The translations under genes and the position numbers were made by a program. Of a stretch of 64,000 nt of DNA, positions 62,480-64,000 are shown one piece after another. This DNA comes from Calvatia gigantea (lineage: Eukaryota; Basidiomycota; Agaricomycetes; Agaricales; Lycoperdaceae), in the NCBI GenBank assembly GCA_025093985.1, contig JACAAK010000012.1:1488001-1552000 (forward strand), written 5' to 3'. The notes beneath the pieces were generated by a model. The model was given only the letters and a program-made list of their open reading frames with translations. It did not search any database and was not told the origin of the DNA. How positions within the stretch are numbered: the stretch's first letter is position 1; every line of letters begins with the position of its first letter.

Positions 62480-64000
62480 AACACTGCAGGTCCGCGAAAT
62501 AGATGAATGTGGGTATCAGTTTAAGTGAGCACAACCACGGGACACTGCCGAATCACGCCATCAATCACTTTCTATCGGAGATTTAATACGTCGATAGGCT
62601 TAAAATTCCTGAAAATATTCCTGAAACCGTTCTTTCCCTACTTTTCATCGATTCATCGGCTGGTCTTAAGGACATTGTCCTATCCCCTATTTGTGAGTAA
62701 CACGTTTTCAACACGCTTATTCCTGGTCTTCCGCCCCATATGATGAACGTAAAGTCACATTATCAAGCTCAACAGTCTTAGGGAGAGATCCCTCTGCTGA
62801 CCTATACTTCTGCAATACTGACAGTTCTGCTCTTCCCTGTTGTTAGTTGAACACTTGACTTATCTCTTTTTCCCCTAGGTTTAGTTCAGTGCTTTCGCCA
62901 AAGTCAAACGGGCCCGGTACCTAGACCTTTGCGTTCTGGACGCGCATATGGAACCATGATACTAGATTTTAAAAGCCACTTTATCAAAGTCCTGTTTTGT
63001 ACCAAACCCTTTTATGAGTTGGAGTGGCTCGATTGATAGTCGGGCAAAAACGTATTGATATGCCTGTCCAAATCATCTCCGTTAATGCTGGACCACGCTT
63101 GTTCCCAAGCTCGCAAATCCAACTTGCAACCCTACGGACTCGAGATAGCGGGTTGTAACCTGCGTGACGGCCCGCTGCCTCGCTTTGGCGCTCTGGCGTT
63201 CACGAATACTCCAAGAATTGTCTAGGTCTTTTAGGAACAGACTGGGAAGTTGGACCTAAGCTCTTTGCCCGCTGGCCTAGTGCTTGGAGGCACTCGCACG
63301 TTATTTCAACCTGGTTGACTTCTAGTACCCGATTCCATGACAGTCGAACGAGTCTGTCGAGCTGGCCAAGCGCGAACATTCCGCTATCACATTTGAGCGG
63401 TTTAAAAAGTTTGAGCAGGTCGGCGCTTTGGCGGAGTGGGACGTATTCCTGTTCACGCACGTCCAGTCGCCCATTCCGCGGCACTTGACCTTGGGCAATC
63501 CACACCCGCTCCTGGGACTGCTGACGGGGCGATCCCGCTGTCGGTGGTCACTGGTGATTGTCGGACCGTTGACCCTGAACTCTGGAAAGCTTTTTTTCGA
63601 CACGAGAAGAACCTGAAAACACTTGAATGCACCGTTTTCCATTCTACACAGGGGTGGTTTGACATCTTTGATATATTTTTACTATACATATACATCGATT
63701 TACTGCCTTTATTGATGCTGATGGGACGCCCCAGCTGTTGGGAGAGCCACAGCCTACGGCGGTAGCGACTTCCCGAACGGTTGTATAAATATATAACATA
63801 GGGAACATCCAAAGCCATGACTGGTGTGACATTGTCCAAATTCGTTGAATAATGAGCACAAAGTGGATTTGGGGGAGATTAGCTCAAATTAGGGGAGTTT
63901 CGGCCCGACCATTTTATGCAGCTGTATGAAAAATATGTTTACATGCAAAAATTTTGGCGGTTAGAACGTAAATGGGCGACTAGTTCCCAATTTTGTAGGC
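62480..64000. other. Right end of window, no confident gene
   Basis: A plus frame at about 63500-63660 reads VDPELWKAFFRHEKNLKTLE, reminiscent of a leucine-rich repeat in F-box-type proteins, but I find no matching upstream exons. The minus strand over the same place also has open frames (63200-63642). Left unassigned. Confidence 0.3.

Noticed and set aside
63428..63765. F-box/LRR protein at the right end
   Set aside because: Only one weak LRR-like segment on the plus strand, with competing open frames on the minus strand and no assembled exons.

Overview
The window is nuclear DNA from a filamentous basidiomycete, most likely an Agaricomycete. Nearly every gene is interrupted by short (about 50-60 bp) GT-AG introns. 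The recognisable gene families are typical of mushroom-forming fungi: five 7TM proteins of the DUF6534 type, NACHT/WD40 STAND proteins, a GH28 pectinase, Con-6 proteins and a Git3-like GPCR. Gene models below were built by reading conserved protein segments across introns; no search was run, so family assignments are recognition by eye.

Layout. 0.4-2.5 kb: secreted GH28 polygalacturonase (-). 3.8-6.2 kb: Ldb17/Dip1/SPIN90 Arp2/3 activator (-). 7.5-13 kb: VWA8-type mitochondrial AAA/VWA protein (+). 14.7-15.1 kb: degenerate minisatellite. 15.5-17.2 kb: DUF6534 gene A (+). 17.6-19.3 kb: frameshifted alpha/beta hydrolase (+). 19.5-21.7 kb: a NACHT gene whose two halves lie head-on on opposite strands. 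22.1-23.7 kb: DUF6534 gene B (-). 25-27.8 kb: three Con-6 genes. 28.3-29.5 kb: secreted App1-like DUF2183 protein (-). 32-36.4 kb: tandem DUF6534 genes C and D (+). 36.9-40.3 kb: MCM4 (-), head to head with an ORC3 relic at 40.4-42.2 kb (+). 42.3-47.5 kb: a C2-NACHT-WD40 NLR-like gene (-). 47.8-52.6 kb: scrambled, decayed copies of the DUF6534-D/MCM4/ORC3 block. 53.7-55.0 kb: seven-TM GPCR (-). 57.4-59.7 kb: poly(A) polymerase (+). 60.8-62.5 kb: UPF3 (-). The rest shows no supportable gene.

Housekeeping genes (MCM4, PAP1, UPF3, LDB17) splice into uninterrupted proteins, whereas the alpha/beta hydrolase, the split NACHT gene, ORC3, one Con-6 gene and parts of DUF6534-C/D carry frame breaks. 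The decay is therefore gene-specific rather than a uniform assembly artefact, although single frame slips in VWA8 and the WD40 region could be either.

The most unusual structure is 35-53 kb. A block containing DUF6534-D, MCM4 and ORC3 exists once in good order and again, in at least three rearranged pieces (one inverted), on the other side of an NLR-like gene. MCM4 and ORC3 both act in replication licensing and their start codons are only about 79 bp apart, so they probably shared a bidirectional promoter.
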